From Motilibacter deserti (GTDB taxonomy: Bacteria > Actinomycetota > Actinomycetes > Motilibacterales > Motilibacteraceae), in assembly GCF_011250635.1 (NCBI RefSeq), contig NZ_JAANNP010000001.1, positions 429,918 to 493,917 on the forward strand: DNA of 64,000 nt, in the 5' to 3' direction. Below are positions 25,253 through 33,666 of the stretch, one piece after another. The position numbers were made by a program, and so were the translations under genes. Positions within the stretch are counted from its first letter, which is position 1, and every line of letters begins with the position of its first letter. The notes below the pieces were generated by a model. The model was not told where the DNA came from. It saw only the letters and a program-made list of their open reading frames with translations, and did not search any database.

Positions 25253-25750
25253 CTAGACCGCCAGCCTCCGCGCGACGACGACGGCCGTCCCCGCCCCGTC
25301 CGGGGACAGCTCGGCGGACCAGGCGCGCACGACCTCGTCCGGGTCGGCGCAGTCGCCGAGCACGAGCGGCATCCGCGCGACGGACTCGAGCGGGAGCGCC
25401 TCGAGGAACGACGCCGAGAACGCCGCGATGACCCCACCCTCCTCGAGCAGGTCCTCGGCTGCGCTCGTGCCGCCGATCATGGGCAGCGGAGCGACCAGAC
25501 CGTGACGGACGACGAGCGCGGACGGCGCGGCGCTGCAGGCGACGTCGACACGGCCGTCGCTCCACAGCCGGAGCACGACCTTCGAGCCTGCGGGCTGCCC
25601 GTCGTGCAAGATCACCTGCACGCGCTCCCCGGACGACGTCGCCACTGCCCGGCCGCGGCCGCCGGACGCGGTGCTGACCTGCCACCCCGCGAGCGACGGG
25701 GCGGGTGCGGCGAGCCCGGGGTGCAGCCCGACCGTGGTCACCGGGCCCAC
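25253..25750 (-). CDS. Degenerate SpoIIE/PP2C-like phosphatase-type protein
   Basis: A 165-residue protein that resembles the C-terminal part of PPM/SpoIIE phosphatases in its strand order: KVVLRLWSDGRVDVACSAAP, then PLPMIGG, EEGGVIAAFSASFLEALP where active enzymes carry a TDG motif, and GAGTAVVVARRL at the end. The metal-binding aspartates expected in DG and TDG positions are missing, so it is probably not an active phosphatase. It overlaps the upstream STAS gene by 13 bp; together they look like a partner-switching pair. The resemblance is by eye. Confidence 0.5.
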   Translation of the reverse strand: MGPVTTVGLHPGLAAPAPSLAGWQVSTASGGRGRAVATSSGERVQVILHDGQPAGSKVVLRLWSDGRVDVACSAAPSALVVRHGLVAPLPMIGGTSAAEDLLEEGGVIAAFSASFLEALPLESVARMPLVLGDCADPDEVVRAWSAELSPDGAGTAVVVARRLAV

Positions 25751-26085
25751 CCTCCCTGCCGGTCACGGATGTGGAAGACGCGCCACAGGGCGGTGCGGTA
25801 GAGCAGGTCGACCACGCCCGGCTCGCAGCCGACGAGCTCGACGCGGCCACCGCGTACGCGACAGAGCCGGTGCACGCCGAGCAGGCTCGACACGACGTCG
25901 GAGGAGAGGCTCGGGACGCCGCTGACGTCGACGACGACGGTGCGCGCACCTGACAGGACGGCGTCGCGCAGCTCCCAGCGCAGCTGGCTCACCCCGTCCG
26001 CGGGGTCGAGTTGAGAGAGGATGACGGTCACGGTCTCGTTCGCGGGCTCGGCGGTCGGGCGCTCGGGATGGACGGTCTCGATCAC
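25738..26085 (-). CDS. STAS-domain protein (anti-sigma-factor-antagonist type)
   Basis: A 115-residue single STAS domain: VTVILSQLDPADGVSQLRWE, then TVVVDVSGVPSLSSDVVSS, LLGVHRLCRVRG and GRVELVGCEPGVV. The phospho-acceptor Ser lies in PSLSSDVV, where SpoIIAA-type proteins have a DSxG(x) Ser. Such proteins bind an anti-sigma kinase when unphosphorylated and release a sigma factor. The following overlapping gene encodes a phosphatase-like protein. No anti-sigma kinase is adjacent. Confidence 0.75.
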   Translation of the reverse strand: MIETVHPERPTAEPANETVTVILSQLDPADGVSQLRWELRDAVLSGARTVVVDVSGVPSLSSDVVSSLLGVHRLCRVRGGRVELVGCEPGVVDLLYRTALWRVFHIRDRQGGWAR

Positions 26086-26235
26086 GTCGTACTCCTTGCT
26101 GCGTAGCCGCCGGGCGACGTGCTGCGCTCCCCCGGAGAGCGGGCCCGACGTGGTGCTTGCGACGCCCTCAGCCTGCGCGACCTTCCTTGCGGTGGATAGG
26201 CCAGAGATATTGCAGTCGTATGACTAGACACGGCC

Positions 26236-26997
26236 ATGGGCCGTAACACGGAGGGACTAGCCGGGGCGTGCGAGCATGGCCCGGTGGGAGAGCGCATTCT
26301 CGTCGTGGAGGACGACGACCGCATCAGAGCCATGTTGCGACTCGCGCTCGAGGACGAGGGCTATGAGATCGACGAGGCCCCGAGCGGTGAGGCCGGCGTC
26401 GAGACGATGCGGTCGACGCCCGCCGACTACATGATCGTCGACGTCATGCTCGGCGGCATGGACGGCTACGAGTGCATCCGTCAGGTACGCCGGTTCAGCG
26501 CCGTGCCGATCGTGGTCGTCAGCGCCCGCTCGGACACCCACGACGTCGTCGCGGGGCTGGAGGCCGGCGCGGACGACTACGTGACCAAGCCGTTCCAGAT
26601 CAAGGAGATCACCGCCCGGCTGCGCGCGCTGCGCCGGCGGGTCAAGCGCGGCGTGGAGCCCATGGACGAGCCGCCGAGCGACGAGGTCGTCCTCGACAGC
26701 GGCCCGGAGGGCGACCTCGTCCTGTCGGCGGCGAGCGGGACCGTGCGCCGCGGCGCGGACGAGATCCACCTCACGCTCACCGAGTTCCGCCTGCTGTGCG
26801 AGCTGGCGGCCGAGCGGGGGCGCATCCTGAGCCGGTCCGCGCTGCTGGACAAGGTCTGGGACCACGGCTTCCACGGCGACGAGCGGATCGTGGACGTCCA
26901 CGTGCGACGGCTGCGCACGAAGATCGAGCCCGACCCGAGCGACCCGCGGGTGATCGTGACGGTGCGCGGGCTCGGGTACCGCCTCGACCGCCGGTGA
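26236..26997 (+). CDS. OmpR/PhoB-type response regulator
   Basis: A 253-residue regulator. Receiver domain at about 20-130 with ILVVEDDDRIR, phosphorylated Asp in MIVDVMLGGMDG, VVVSARSD and DDYVTKPF; winged-helix effector domain at about 155-250 (LTLTEFRLLCELAAERGRI, then DVHVRRLRTKIEPDP and VRGLGYRLD). The start is ATG 26236 or GTG 26284; neither has a strong ribosome site. Its stop overlaps the kinase GTG (GTGA). It heads a three-gene operon with a kinase and a lipoprotein, reminiscent of MtrA-MtrB-LpqB. Confidence 0.93.
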   Translation: MGRNTEGLAGACEHGPVGERILVVEDDDRIRAMLRLALEDEGYEIDEAPSGEAGVETMRSTPADYMIVDVMLGGMDGYECIRQVRRFSAVPIVVVSARSDTHDVVAGLEAGADDYVTKPFQIKEITARLRALRRRVKRGVEPMDEPPSDEVVLDSGPEGDLVLSAASGTVRRGADEIHLTLTEFRLLCELAAERGRILSRSALLDKVWDHGFHGDERIVDVHVRRLRTKIEPDPSDPRVIVTVRGLGYRLDRR

Positions 26998-28400
26998 GGA
27001 GGCTCTGGCGCTCGTTCCTTCCGGGCAGCCTGCGCCACCGGGTGGTCCTCGCGTTCACCCTCGGCGGGCTGGCGATCTGCGCCGCCTTCGCCGCGTTGTC
27101 CTACTCGGTCACCCGCAGCTACCTGCTCGAGCAGCGCGAGCGCACGGTCCTGCGCCAGGCCTACCTCGACGCCAGCCTGCTGCGCGGCCAGCTCAGCGCG
27201 TCCGGCACCAGCCCGGCCGACGCGCTCGCCGCGCTCGCACCGCAACGGACCGGCGCGGTCCTGGTGTCGCGGGGCGGTGAGTGGTTCTCCTCATCCCTCG
27301 AGGTCGGCTCCGACGTCGTGCCCACCTCGCTGCAGCGGGCCGCGGGCGAGGGCGCGCCCGCGCTGATGCGCGCCGACGTGCTGGGCACACCGTCCGTCGT
27401 CGTCGCGATCCCGGTCCCCTCGGTCGACGCAGTGGTCTACGAGGTGTCCCCGCTCGCGGAGCTGCGGACGACGCTGCGCGCGCTCGCCGTCGTGCTCGGC
27501 GCGGGAGCCGCGGTCGCCACGCTGCTCGCCGCGGTGCTCGGGCTGCGGGCCAGCCGGGGCGTGCTGCGCCCGCTGGACCCCATGGCCGGCACGGCCGCGG
27601 CGATCGCCAGCGGGGAGCTGTCCCGGCGGCTGCCGCGCACCGACGACCCCGACCTGGCCACCATCGTGGGTAGCTTCAACAGCATGGTCGACGCGCTGCA
27701 GCAGCGGATCGAGCGTGACACCCGCTTCGCCGCCGACGTCAGCCACGAGCTGCGCTCGCCACTCACCACGCTGGTCGGCAGCGTGGACGTGCTCGTGTCC
27801 TACCGCGACCAGCTCCCGGCCCGCTCGGTGCGTGCCTTGGACCTGGTGACGGCCGAGCTGGACCGGCTCCGGATGCTGCTCGAGGACCTCATCGAGCTCT
27901 CCCGCGCCGACCCCGAGGCCGTCCGCAAGGCCGCCCGACCGCTCGACCTGCGCGAGCTCGTCGAGGCCGCGCTCGTGGCCGACGGCGACTCCCCCGCCCT
28001 GCTGCGGGCAGCCTCGGGCCCCTTCGTCGTGGAGGGCGACCCGCGCGCGCTGCGCGGGGTCGTCACGAACCTGCTGCACAACGCCGATCGGCACGGCGGC
28101 GGGGTGGTGGGCGTGTCGCTCGAGCGCGCAGACGGCTCCGTCCTGCTCGCCGTGGAAGACGCCGGCCCCGGCGTACCGGTGGCCGAGCGGGAGCGGGTGT
28201 TCGAGCGCTTCGCCACGCTCGGCGGCGCCCGCGGGTCGGCCTCCAGCACGGGGCTCGGGCTCGCACTCGTGCGCGAGACGGTGGAAGCGCACGGTGGAGC
28301 GGTCTGGTGCTCCGCGCGTCCACAGGGCGGCGCGCGGTTCGTCGTCTCGCTGCCCGCCGACGCGGGCGCTGGCACGACCGTCGACGGGGTGACGGCGTGA
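26994..28400 (+). CDS. HAMP-containing sensor histidine kinase
   Basis: A 468-residue kinase: first membrane helix near 17-40 (VVLAFTLGGLAICAAFAALS), an extracellular sensor of about 110 residues, second helix near 163-185, HAMP linker (GVLRPLDPMAGTAAAIASGE), dimerisation domain with the phosphorylated His in FAADVSHELRSPLT, and HATPase domain (LLHNADRHGGG, VEDAGPGVP, STGLGLALVRETVEAHGG). The GTG at 26994 overlaps the regulator stop. It is the partner of the upstream OmpR-type regulator; the signal is unknown. Confidence 0.93.
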   Translation: MRRLWRSFLPGSLRHRVVLAFTLGGLAICAAFAALSYSVTRSYLLEQRERTVLRQAYLDASLLRGQLSASGTSPADALAALAPQRTGAVLVSRGGEWFSSSLEVGSDVVPTSLQRAAGEGAPALMRADVLGTPSVVVAIPVPSVDAVVYEVSPLAELRTTLRALAVVLGAGAAVATLLAAVLGLRASRGVLRPLDPMAGTAAAIASGELSRRLPRTDDPDLATIVGSFNSMVDALQQRIERDTRFAADVSHELRSPLTTLVGSVDVLVSYRDQLPARSVRALDLVTAELDRLRMLLEDLIELSRADPEAVRKAARPLDLRELVEAALVADGDSPALLRAASGPFVVEGDPRALRGVVTNLLHNADRHGGGVVGVSLERADGSVLLAVEDAGPGVPVAERERVFERFATLGGARGSASSTGLGLALVRETVEAHGGAVWCSARPQGGARFVVSLPADAGAGTTVDGVTA

Positions 28401-29002
28401 ACCGCCGGACCGCGCTCCGGCTGCTCGTCGCCGGCCTGCTCCCGGCTGGTGCCGCGGGATGCGGCGTCAGCTCCGACAGCGGGCTGGAGCGCATCCCACC
28501 GGAGGACGTCCCCTACGGGCTGCTCGACGAGACCCCCGCGGCGGGAGGCAACGATCGGACGGCCAGCGCCGCCCCCGGACGGCCACGGGTCTTCTTCCTC
28601 GACGACGAGCTGCTGGTCGGGGTCGCCCTCTCCCCCGCCAGCCGCAACCCGCGCGCGGTGCTCGACCAGGCCGTACGCGCGCTCGACGACGGGCCGGACG
28701 AGGCCTCGCAGGCACGCGGGCTGACGACCGCGCTGCCGCCGCCGCTCACGCTCACGGTGCTCGACGTGACCGACGGCGTGGTGACCATCGACCTCGGCGG
28801 AGAGGCGAACGGCCTGTCCAACCAGCAGAACACGCTCGCCGTGGGGCAGGTCGTCCTGACGGCCACGTCCGTCGCGGGCGTCGACGCCGTGGTGCTCGCC
28901 CGCAAGGGCGAGCCCATCCAGGCCCCGGTGGGCGACGGGGCGCTCACCTGGCGCCCGCTGGTCGCCTCCGACTTCACGATCTTGCGCCGCAAAGCCTCCT
29001 GA
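28397..29002 (+). CDS. Lipoprotein with a GerMN domain
   Basis: A 201-residue exported protein. The N-terminus is a lipoprotein signal (MNRRTALRLLVAGLLPAGAAG followed by Cys at residue 22; the Leu-Pro-Ala-Gly-Ala-Ala-Gly-Cys stretch is the lipobox). After a flexible linker comes a GerMN (sporulation/spore-germination) domain with RVFFLDDELLVGVALSPAS, RALDDGPD and GVVTIDLGGEANGLS. In MtrAB-LpqB the lipoprotein modulates the kinase; this one is shorter but placed the same way. GTG 28397 overlaps the kinase stop. Its stop is half of a perfect palindrome shared with the next gene. Confidence 0.85.
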   Translation: MNRRTALRLLVAGLLPAGAAGCGVSSDSGLERIPPEDVPYGLLDETPAAGGNDRTASAAPGRPRVFFLDDELLVGVALSPASRNPRAVLDQAVRALDDGPDEASQARGLTTALPPPLTLTVLDVTDGVVTIDLGGEANGLSNQQNTLAVGQVVLTATSVAGVDAVVLARKGEPIQAPVGDGALTWRPLVASDFTILRRKAS

Positions 29003-29013
29003 ATCGCGATTCA
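29000..29013. other. 14-bp palindrome made of two facing stop codons
   Basis: TGAATCGCGATTCA is a perfect palindrome whose ends are the stop codon of the GerMN gene (29000-29002) and, on the other strand, the stop of the DUF1501 gene (29011-29013). It may serve as a minimal stem between converging transcripts. Confidence 0.7.
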
Positions 29014-30312
29014 GGTTCTCGGGATCGCAACTCCTGGTCGGTCCGATGCGGCGAGGCCGGGGAAGACCGAGCCGGTCGGCACTCCGCAGCGCTTCTCGAG
29101 GATCTCGGCGAGGATCGAGCGGTAGTCCGTCGTGCCGGCGAGGTCGCCGTCGACGAGGCTCGGCGCGGCCAGCCCCGGCCACCGGCCGTGCACGCGGCCG
29201 CCGACCACGCCACCGCCGAGCATGAGGACGCAGTTGCCGTGGCCGTGGTCGCTGCCGCCCGAGCCGTTCTCGCCGACCCGCCGACCGAACTCGCTCAGGG
29301 TGATCAGGGTGACCCGGCCCAGCAGCTCCCCGAGGTCCGCGGCGAAGGCTGCCAGCGCGGACCCCAGCTCCTTGAGGTGCCGGGTCATCCAGCCCGAGTC
29401 GACGGTCCCCTGCCCGACGTGCATGTCCAAGTCGCCGTAGTCGACGGCGACCGCGCGCAGCCCCACGTCGGCCTTCACCAGCCGGGCGACGTCCTGCAGC
29501 GCCGTGGCGAGCGAGTTCCCCGTCGGGTACGTGACGCCCGGGGTCGGCGTGTAGCCCGCGTCCTGCAGCACGGACAGCGCGTCGAGCACGCCGAGCGCGT
29601 TCTGCGCCGGCGCCCCGACCAGAGCGGGCGCGCCGTTGTGCAAGGTCTGCAGGGCCGAACGCCACTTCGCACGTTCGGTCGGGTTGGTGGCGGCGTTGAT
29701 CTTGAAGGCGTTGACCGACTGCATCGTGAGCTCGGGGTTCGCTCCCATGAACGCGGTCCCCGCGAGCGGGCCGCCCACCTTGGTCGCGCCGAACGCGGAC
29801 GTCCCGGCACTGGCCCCGATGGTCCGGTCGATCCAGCCGCTGCGCAGCGAGGACCCTGGCGCCGCCCGCTCCATCTCGTCCATCGCCTCGAAGTGGCTGC
29901 GGGTGGGCGCGGCCTGCCCGACCGCGTGCACCGCGCCGAAGGTGCCCTCCTGCCAGAACGGCAGCAGGTCCGACAGCGACGGGTGCAGGCCGAACATCGA
30001 GTCCAGCTGGATCGCCCGCGACGCCGGGATGGCGATCGTGGGGCGAGCCAGCGCGTACGCCGGGTCGCCGACCGGGACGACGGCCTGGAGCCCGTCGAGC
30101 CCGCCGCGCAGGCTCACGACGACGAGCACGTCGCCGGTGTAGCCCGGCTCGGCGAACGCCACCCGGGCGCTGGTGAGCTCCCCGAGAGCGGTCCACCCCC
30201 CGGTCGCGGCGGTGAGGGCGAGGGCCGCGGCGCCGGTCAGGAAGCCGCGGCGCCCGGTCTGGCAGGAGCAGGGCTCGGCGCTGGTGTCGGCGGAGGTCGG
30301 AGTCATCGTCAT
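29011..30312 (-). CDS. DUF1501 family exported protein
   Basis: A 433-residue protein with a Tat-type signal (GRRGFLTGAAALALTAATGG, RRxFL). The body has the sulfatase/alkaline-phosphatase-like features of DUF1501: VLVVVSLRGGLDGLQAVVP near the front, MFGLHPSLSDLLPFW, RSHFEAMDEMERAAP, VTLITLSEFGRRVGENG and SDHGHGNCVLMLGG. It probably folds in the membrane-exterior space, with possible metal binding. It starts one base inside the stop of the DUF1800 gene (TGATG), a pairing seen in many bacteria. The function of the pair is unknown. Confidence 0.88.
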   Translation of the reverse strand: MTMTPTSADTSAEPCSCQTGRRGFLTGAAALALTAATGGWTALGELTSARVAFAEPGYTGDVLVVVSLRGGLDGLQAVVPVGDPAYALARPTIAIPASRAIQLDSMFGLHPSLSDLLPFWQEGTFGAVHAVGQAAPTRSHFEAMDEMERAAPGSSLRSGWIDRTIGASAGTSAFGATKVGGPLAGTAFMGANPELTMQSVNAFKINAATNPTERAKWRSALQTLHNGAPALVGAPAQNALGVLDALSVLQDAGYTPTPGVTYPTGNSLATALQDVARLVKADVGLRAVAVDYGDLDMHVGQGTVDSGWMTRHLKELGSALAAFAADLGELLGRVTLITLSEFGRRVGENGSGGSDHGHGNCVLMLGGGVVGGRVHGRWPGLAAPSLVDGDLAGTTDYRSILAEILEKRCGVPTGSVFPGLAASDRPGVAIPRT

Positions 30313-31832
30313 CACCGCAGGAAGAAGTCGGGGGCGTCGAGGAGCATCGCCACGAGCGTCTGGAGCTTGGAGGTCGCGGCCGCGGAGGTCGCGGTGAGCT
30401 TCGTCGCGGGCGTCACGCCGAGGTAGGCGCAGAGCGCGTCGCGTTTGGCGGGGCTGCGCCGCTGCAGCAGCCGGTCGCAGAGGACGTCCACCAGCTCCCC
30501 GTGCGTCGCGGGCAACGGGGTGGGCAGCCAGGCGGCCCGGGCCTGGTGGACGAGGGTCTTCGCCTGGCTCGCCGTGGCCAGCGAGTAGTGCAGGTTCCAG
30601 CGGGCCACCGTGGCGGACGACGACGACCACGCGGCCGCCACCTGCGGATAGCCGTTCGGGGCCGCCCATCCCTGCGGCGGCTGGCCGACGTTGTTCGCGG
30701 CCGAGACGAGGTACTTCACCCCGTCGACACCGGCGGGCTCGGGGCCGATGCCGAGGATGCGGACCGTCGCCACGACGTCCTCGAACGGCATCCTGGCCTT
30801 CTGTCCGGGGCTGGAGAAGAACCAGGCGTTCTGGAACAGCGCGGTGAGGACGGGCGCGATCCGCGTGTCGTTCTGCAGATAGACCTGCGCCAGCCACTCG
30901 ACGAGCTGCGGCGGCGGTGTGTCGGTGATGAAGCGCTCGACGAGCTTGTGGGCGATCCGGCGCGCGGTCGCCGGGTGGTGGGCCAGGTAGTCGAGATAGG
31001 CGACGGCGGCAGCCTCCCCGTCGGCTGCAGTCGAGTTCGGGTGTGTGAAGCCCATGATCGTGACTCGGCCGACGTAGTGCCGGGACGGCACGAACGCGTA
31101 CGTCCAGTCCGTGCTCGTCACCGTGAACCCGGTCAGCAGCAGCGCGGCCTGCTTCACGTCCTGCTCGGTGTAGCCCGCGTCGACCCCGACCGAGTGCAGC
31201 TCGAGCGACTCGCGGGCGTAGTTCTCGTTGGGCTTGTTCTTCGTGCTGTTCGCGTTGTCGAGGTAGCGCAGCATCGCCGGGTGCTTGGCCGAGGCGATGA
31301 GCATGTCGGCGAAGCGCCCCAGCGCGTGCGCGCGGATGACGTCGCGGTCGTAGAGGTGGCGTACGTCCCACACCTCGCTCGAGGGGTTGGGCACGTTGAG
31401 GTGGTTGGCCCAGAAGTCGACCATCACCTCGAACAGCTGCCGCCGGGACCAGACCGCCCGTGCGACCGTGGCCTCCCGCAGCGCGTACATCACCGCCCAG
31501 TTGCCGTTCGGGAAGGCCGCGCGCACCTCGGCCGCACTCATCGACAGCATCGGCCAGCGGGTCAGCAGCTCGTCCGTCTGCACGTCGTCGATCGACGCCG
31601 GGTCGAGCTGCGCGCTCAACCAGCCCGCCAGGCCCAGCGCCCGCGCCTCGTCGAGCGCGGCCTGGGTGGGGCCGTACGTCGCCCGGCTCAGCAGGTGCAG
31701 GTTAATGTCGGCCGGCGCGATCTCGGCCGCGCTCGCCGAGGAGGCACGCGTGGAGAGGGCGGCCGCGGCGCCGGCGGCGAGAGCGCCGCGGAGCAGGGCG
31801 CGACGCGCGAGGGGAGAGGACGGGACGGTCAT
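30312..31832 (-). CDS. DUF1800 family exported protein
   Basis: A 506-residue protein with an arginine-pair signal (LARRALLRGALAAGAAAALS). The body shows the usual DUF1800 marks: HLLSRATYGPTQAALDEARA, VDFWANHLNVPNP, NENYARESLELHSVGVDAGY, KLVERFITDTPP and LFQNAWFFSS. I chose the ATG at 31832 because it places the signal at the front; the frame is open further upstream. It is translationally coupled to the DUF1501 gene. An AT-rich patch (CATAGTCATATAT) about 70 bp upstream could contain its promoter. Confidence 0.88.
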   Translation of the reverse strand: MTVPSSPLARRALLRGALAAGAAAALSTRASSASAAEIAPADINLHLLSRATYGPTQAALDEARALGLAGWLSAQLDPASIDDVQTDELLTRWPMLSMSAAEVRAAFPNGNWAVMYALREATVARAVWSRRQLFEVMVDFWANHLNVPNPSSEVWDVRHLYDRDVIRAHALGRFADMLIASAKHPAMLRYLDNANSTKNKPNENYARESLELHSVGVDAGYTEQDVKQAALLLTGFTVTSTDWTYAFVPSRHYVGRVTIMGFTHPNSTAADGEAAAVAYLDYLAHHPATARRIAHKLVERFITDTPPPQLVEWLAQVYLQNDTRIAPVLTALFQNAWFFSSPGQKARMPFEDVVATVRILGIGPEPAGVDGVKYLVSAANNVGQPPQGWAAPNGYPQVAAAWSSSSATVARWNLHYSLATASQAKTLVHQARAAWLPTPLPATHGELVDVLCDRLLQRRSPAKRDALCAYLGVTPATKLTATSAAATSKLQTLVAMLLDAPDFFLR

Positions 31833-32182
31833 CGCAGGGCCTTCCGCCGGGGATGCGACGGGGAGAACGTCCCGCAGGCCGGGCATCGGCGACAATGGCG
31901 ATATATGACTATGCGTTCGAGGAGGATGTCTGTTCCTCGTCGGCGCCGAGTGGTGAGCCGGCAGCCCTCGATCTCGACCGGGCCCCCGGCTCAGCAGACG
32001 CCACCGTGCCGGCCCGGCGTGCATCCGACGGCCGGTGTGGCCGCCTGGACGGAGGCTGTGCGCAGCGCCGCTTCGGCTCTGTTCAGCAGCAGCCGCGGGG
32101 CGTGCCCCTCGTCTGGACGGCACCCGGGGCACGCCCATCTACCCCGGCCCCGGCATGCCGGGCGCTCCGGGAGAATGGCCGC
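31833..32182. other. Intergenic region between divergent genes
   Basis: About 350 bp. It holds an unusually AT-rich patch near 31895-31915 that is a candidate promoter for the DUF1800 operon. A plus-strand frame runs through it but is not protein-like. No other structure seen. Confidence 0.45.
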
Positions 32183-32359
32183 ATGGACTGGGTCAACATC
32201 GGCATCGGGCTCGTCATCGCCGTGCTCGGCGCGACGCAGGCGGCGGGGATGTGGCAGAGCAAGGTGGAGCCCGCGAAGCGGCCTACCGCGCGGAAGATGG
32301 GCGCCGCGGGCGTCGTCGTGGGGCTGGTGTTCGTGGTGCTGGGCCTGACGGCCGGCTGA
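32183..32359 (+). CDS. Small two-helix membrane protein
   Basis: A 58-residue protein with two hydrophobic helices (VNIGIGLVIAVLGATQAAGM and AAGVVVGLVFVVLGLTAG) joined by a short basic loop (KVEPAKRPTARK). The ATG at 32183 has a GGGAGA box. No family is recognised; a tRNA-Asn gene follows on the other strand. Confidence 0.65.
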   Translation: MDWVNIGIGLVIAVLGATQAAGMWQSKVEPAKRPTARKMGAAGVVVGLVFVVLGLTAG

Positions 32360-32404
32360 CCGTGCCGCCACGACGGCCGCGACCCCGAAGGGGCGAGCGC
32401 GAGG

Positions 32405-32477
32405 CTCCCGCAATTGGACTCGAACCAATAACCTGCCGGTTAACAGCCGGCTGCTCTGCCAATTGAGCTATGCGGGA
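32405..32477 (-). tRNA. tRNA-Asn (anticodon GTT)
   Basis: A 73-nt cloverleaf on the minus strand: acceptor TCCCGCA/TGCGGGA, D arm GCTC/GAGC, anticodon stem GCCGG/CCGGC with loop CTGTTAA, T arm ATTGG/CCAAT with TTCGAGT. CCA is not encoded. Confidence 0.95.
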
Positions 32478-32754
32478 AGAGCACCAGCCGGGGCCGGCGC
32501 AACGGGGATCAGAGTAGCGCATCCGCCCGGCCTGGCCTCGGGGAGCCCCGCGCCCGGCACGGCGGTCGGTTCTGCGGACGGAGGCCCCGCCCAGGCCGCT
32601 GCCCGGCGTCCAGCAGCATGCCGGCTCGCCCTCCCTGCGGCCCGTCGTAGCTCAGGTGTCGCCGCCGCCCCCGCCGGGAAGGGCACAGGGGCACGCACGG
32701 GGACGGCAGACGCACAGACCAGCAGATGCACACACCAGCCAGGAGGCGGACGCG

Positions 32755-33147
32755 ATGCGCAAGCTCACGTTTCTCGCCGGCTTCGCCGCCGGCTACGTCG
32801 CGGGGGCGCAGGCCGGCCGCGAGCGCTACGAGCAGATCAAGAGCCTCGCCCTGCGGACGGCGAACGACCCGCGGGTGAAGGAGACGGCGGACAAGGTCCA
32901 GCACCAGGCCGCCGACCTCGCCGGCACGGCCAAGGAGCAGGCCGCCAGCGTCGCCGGCACCGCGAAGGAGAAGGTCCAGCACAAGATGGAGGAGCGCCGC
33001 TCGGACTCCGACGCCTCCGCGTCCACCGGGACGGACTCCTACGGCACCACCGCCGAGGACAGCGTCTACGTGGTCGACATCAACGACCGGGCGGGGGTCG
33101 GCACGGGCAGTGGCCCGACGGGGACCAACGACCGCATGGGCCTCTGA
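32755..33147 (+). CDS. YtxH-like general-stress/envelope protein
   Basis: A 130-residue protein with a short hydrophobic, glycine-alanine N-terminus typical of YtxH-type proteins (MRKLTFLAGFAAGYVAGAQA, then GRERYEQIKSLA), a long amphipathic helical region with repeated AGTAKE motifs, and an acidic, Ser/Thr-rich tail. A perfect AGGAGG lies 8 bases before the ATG. It is followed by a DUF5709 gene and topoisomerase IB in the same direction. Confidence 0.75.
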   Translation: MRKLTFLAGFAAGYVAGAQAGRERYEQIKSLALRTANDPRVKETADKVQHQAADLAGTAKEQAASVAGTAKEKVQHKMEERRSDSDASASTGTDSYGTTAEDSVYVVDINDRAGVGTGSGPTGTNDRMGL

Positions 33148-33217
33148 GCCCACTCCGCCGCACGACGTGGGCGCCGGCCTCCGCCGCCCGCACGAGAGAC
33201 GAAAGGACCTGCCACCG

Positions 33218-33637
33218 GTGACGGTTCCCAACCCCGAGAACCCCGGCCTCGACCCCGCGTTCCCTGACATCGTGGACGACGCCGCTCCCGAGCGCGCGCG
33301 TTACGTCGACCCGCAGGAACCGGCGCTGCCCGGGGACAGCTACCTCGGCGCACGCGCCAAGGGGACCACGGTCGAGGAGCAGATCGAGGGCGAGTCCCTC
33401 GACGAGAAGATCGCCCGCGAGGTCCCCGACACGCTGGCGGACCCGGCTCTCGACCGCCCCGGCGTCGTGGACGAGCTCAGCGACGACACCGACCCCGAGC
33501 AGCCGGCGGGCCGGCTCATCGAGCCGGACGAGGGCGCGCACGGGGACGACGAGGCGGACATGATCGCGACCAGCGCGCTTCTCGGTGAGACCGACGTGTC
33601 TCCCGAGGAGCAGGCGATGCACATTCGGCAGGCCTGA
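33218..33637 (+). CDS. DUF5709 family protein
   Basis: A 139-residue, very acidic protein matching the actinobacterial DUF5709 pattern: GDSYLGARAKGTTVEEQIEG, ESLDEKIAREVPDTL, PAGRLIEPDEG and DMIATSALLGETDVSPEEQA, ending in MHIRQA. Start GTG 33218 with AAAGGA upstream. Function unknown; it is encoded between two genes of a probable stress cluster. Confidence 0.78.
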   Translation: MTVPNPENPGLDPAFPDIVDDAAPERARYVDPQEPALPGDSYLGARAKGTTVEEQIEGESLDEKIAREVPDTLADPALDRPGVVDELSDDTDPEQPAGRLIEPDEGAHGDDEADMIATSALLGETDVSPEEQAMHIRQA

Positions 33638-33666
33638 TCCCGCTCCACAGACGACAGGAGACGAGC

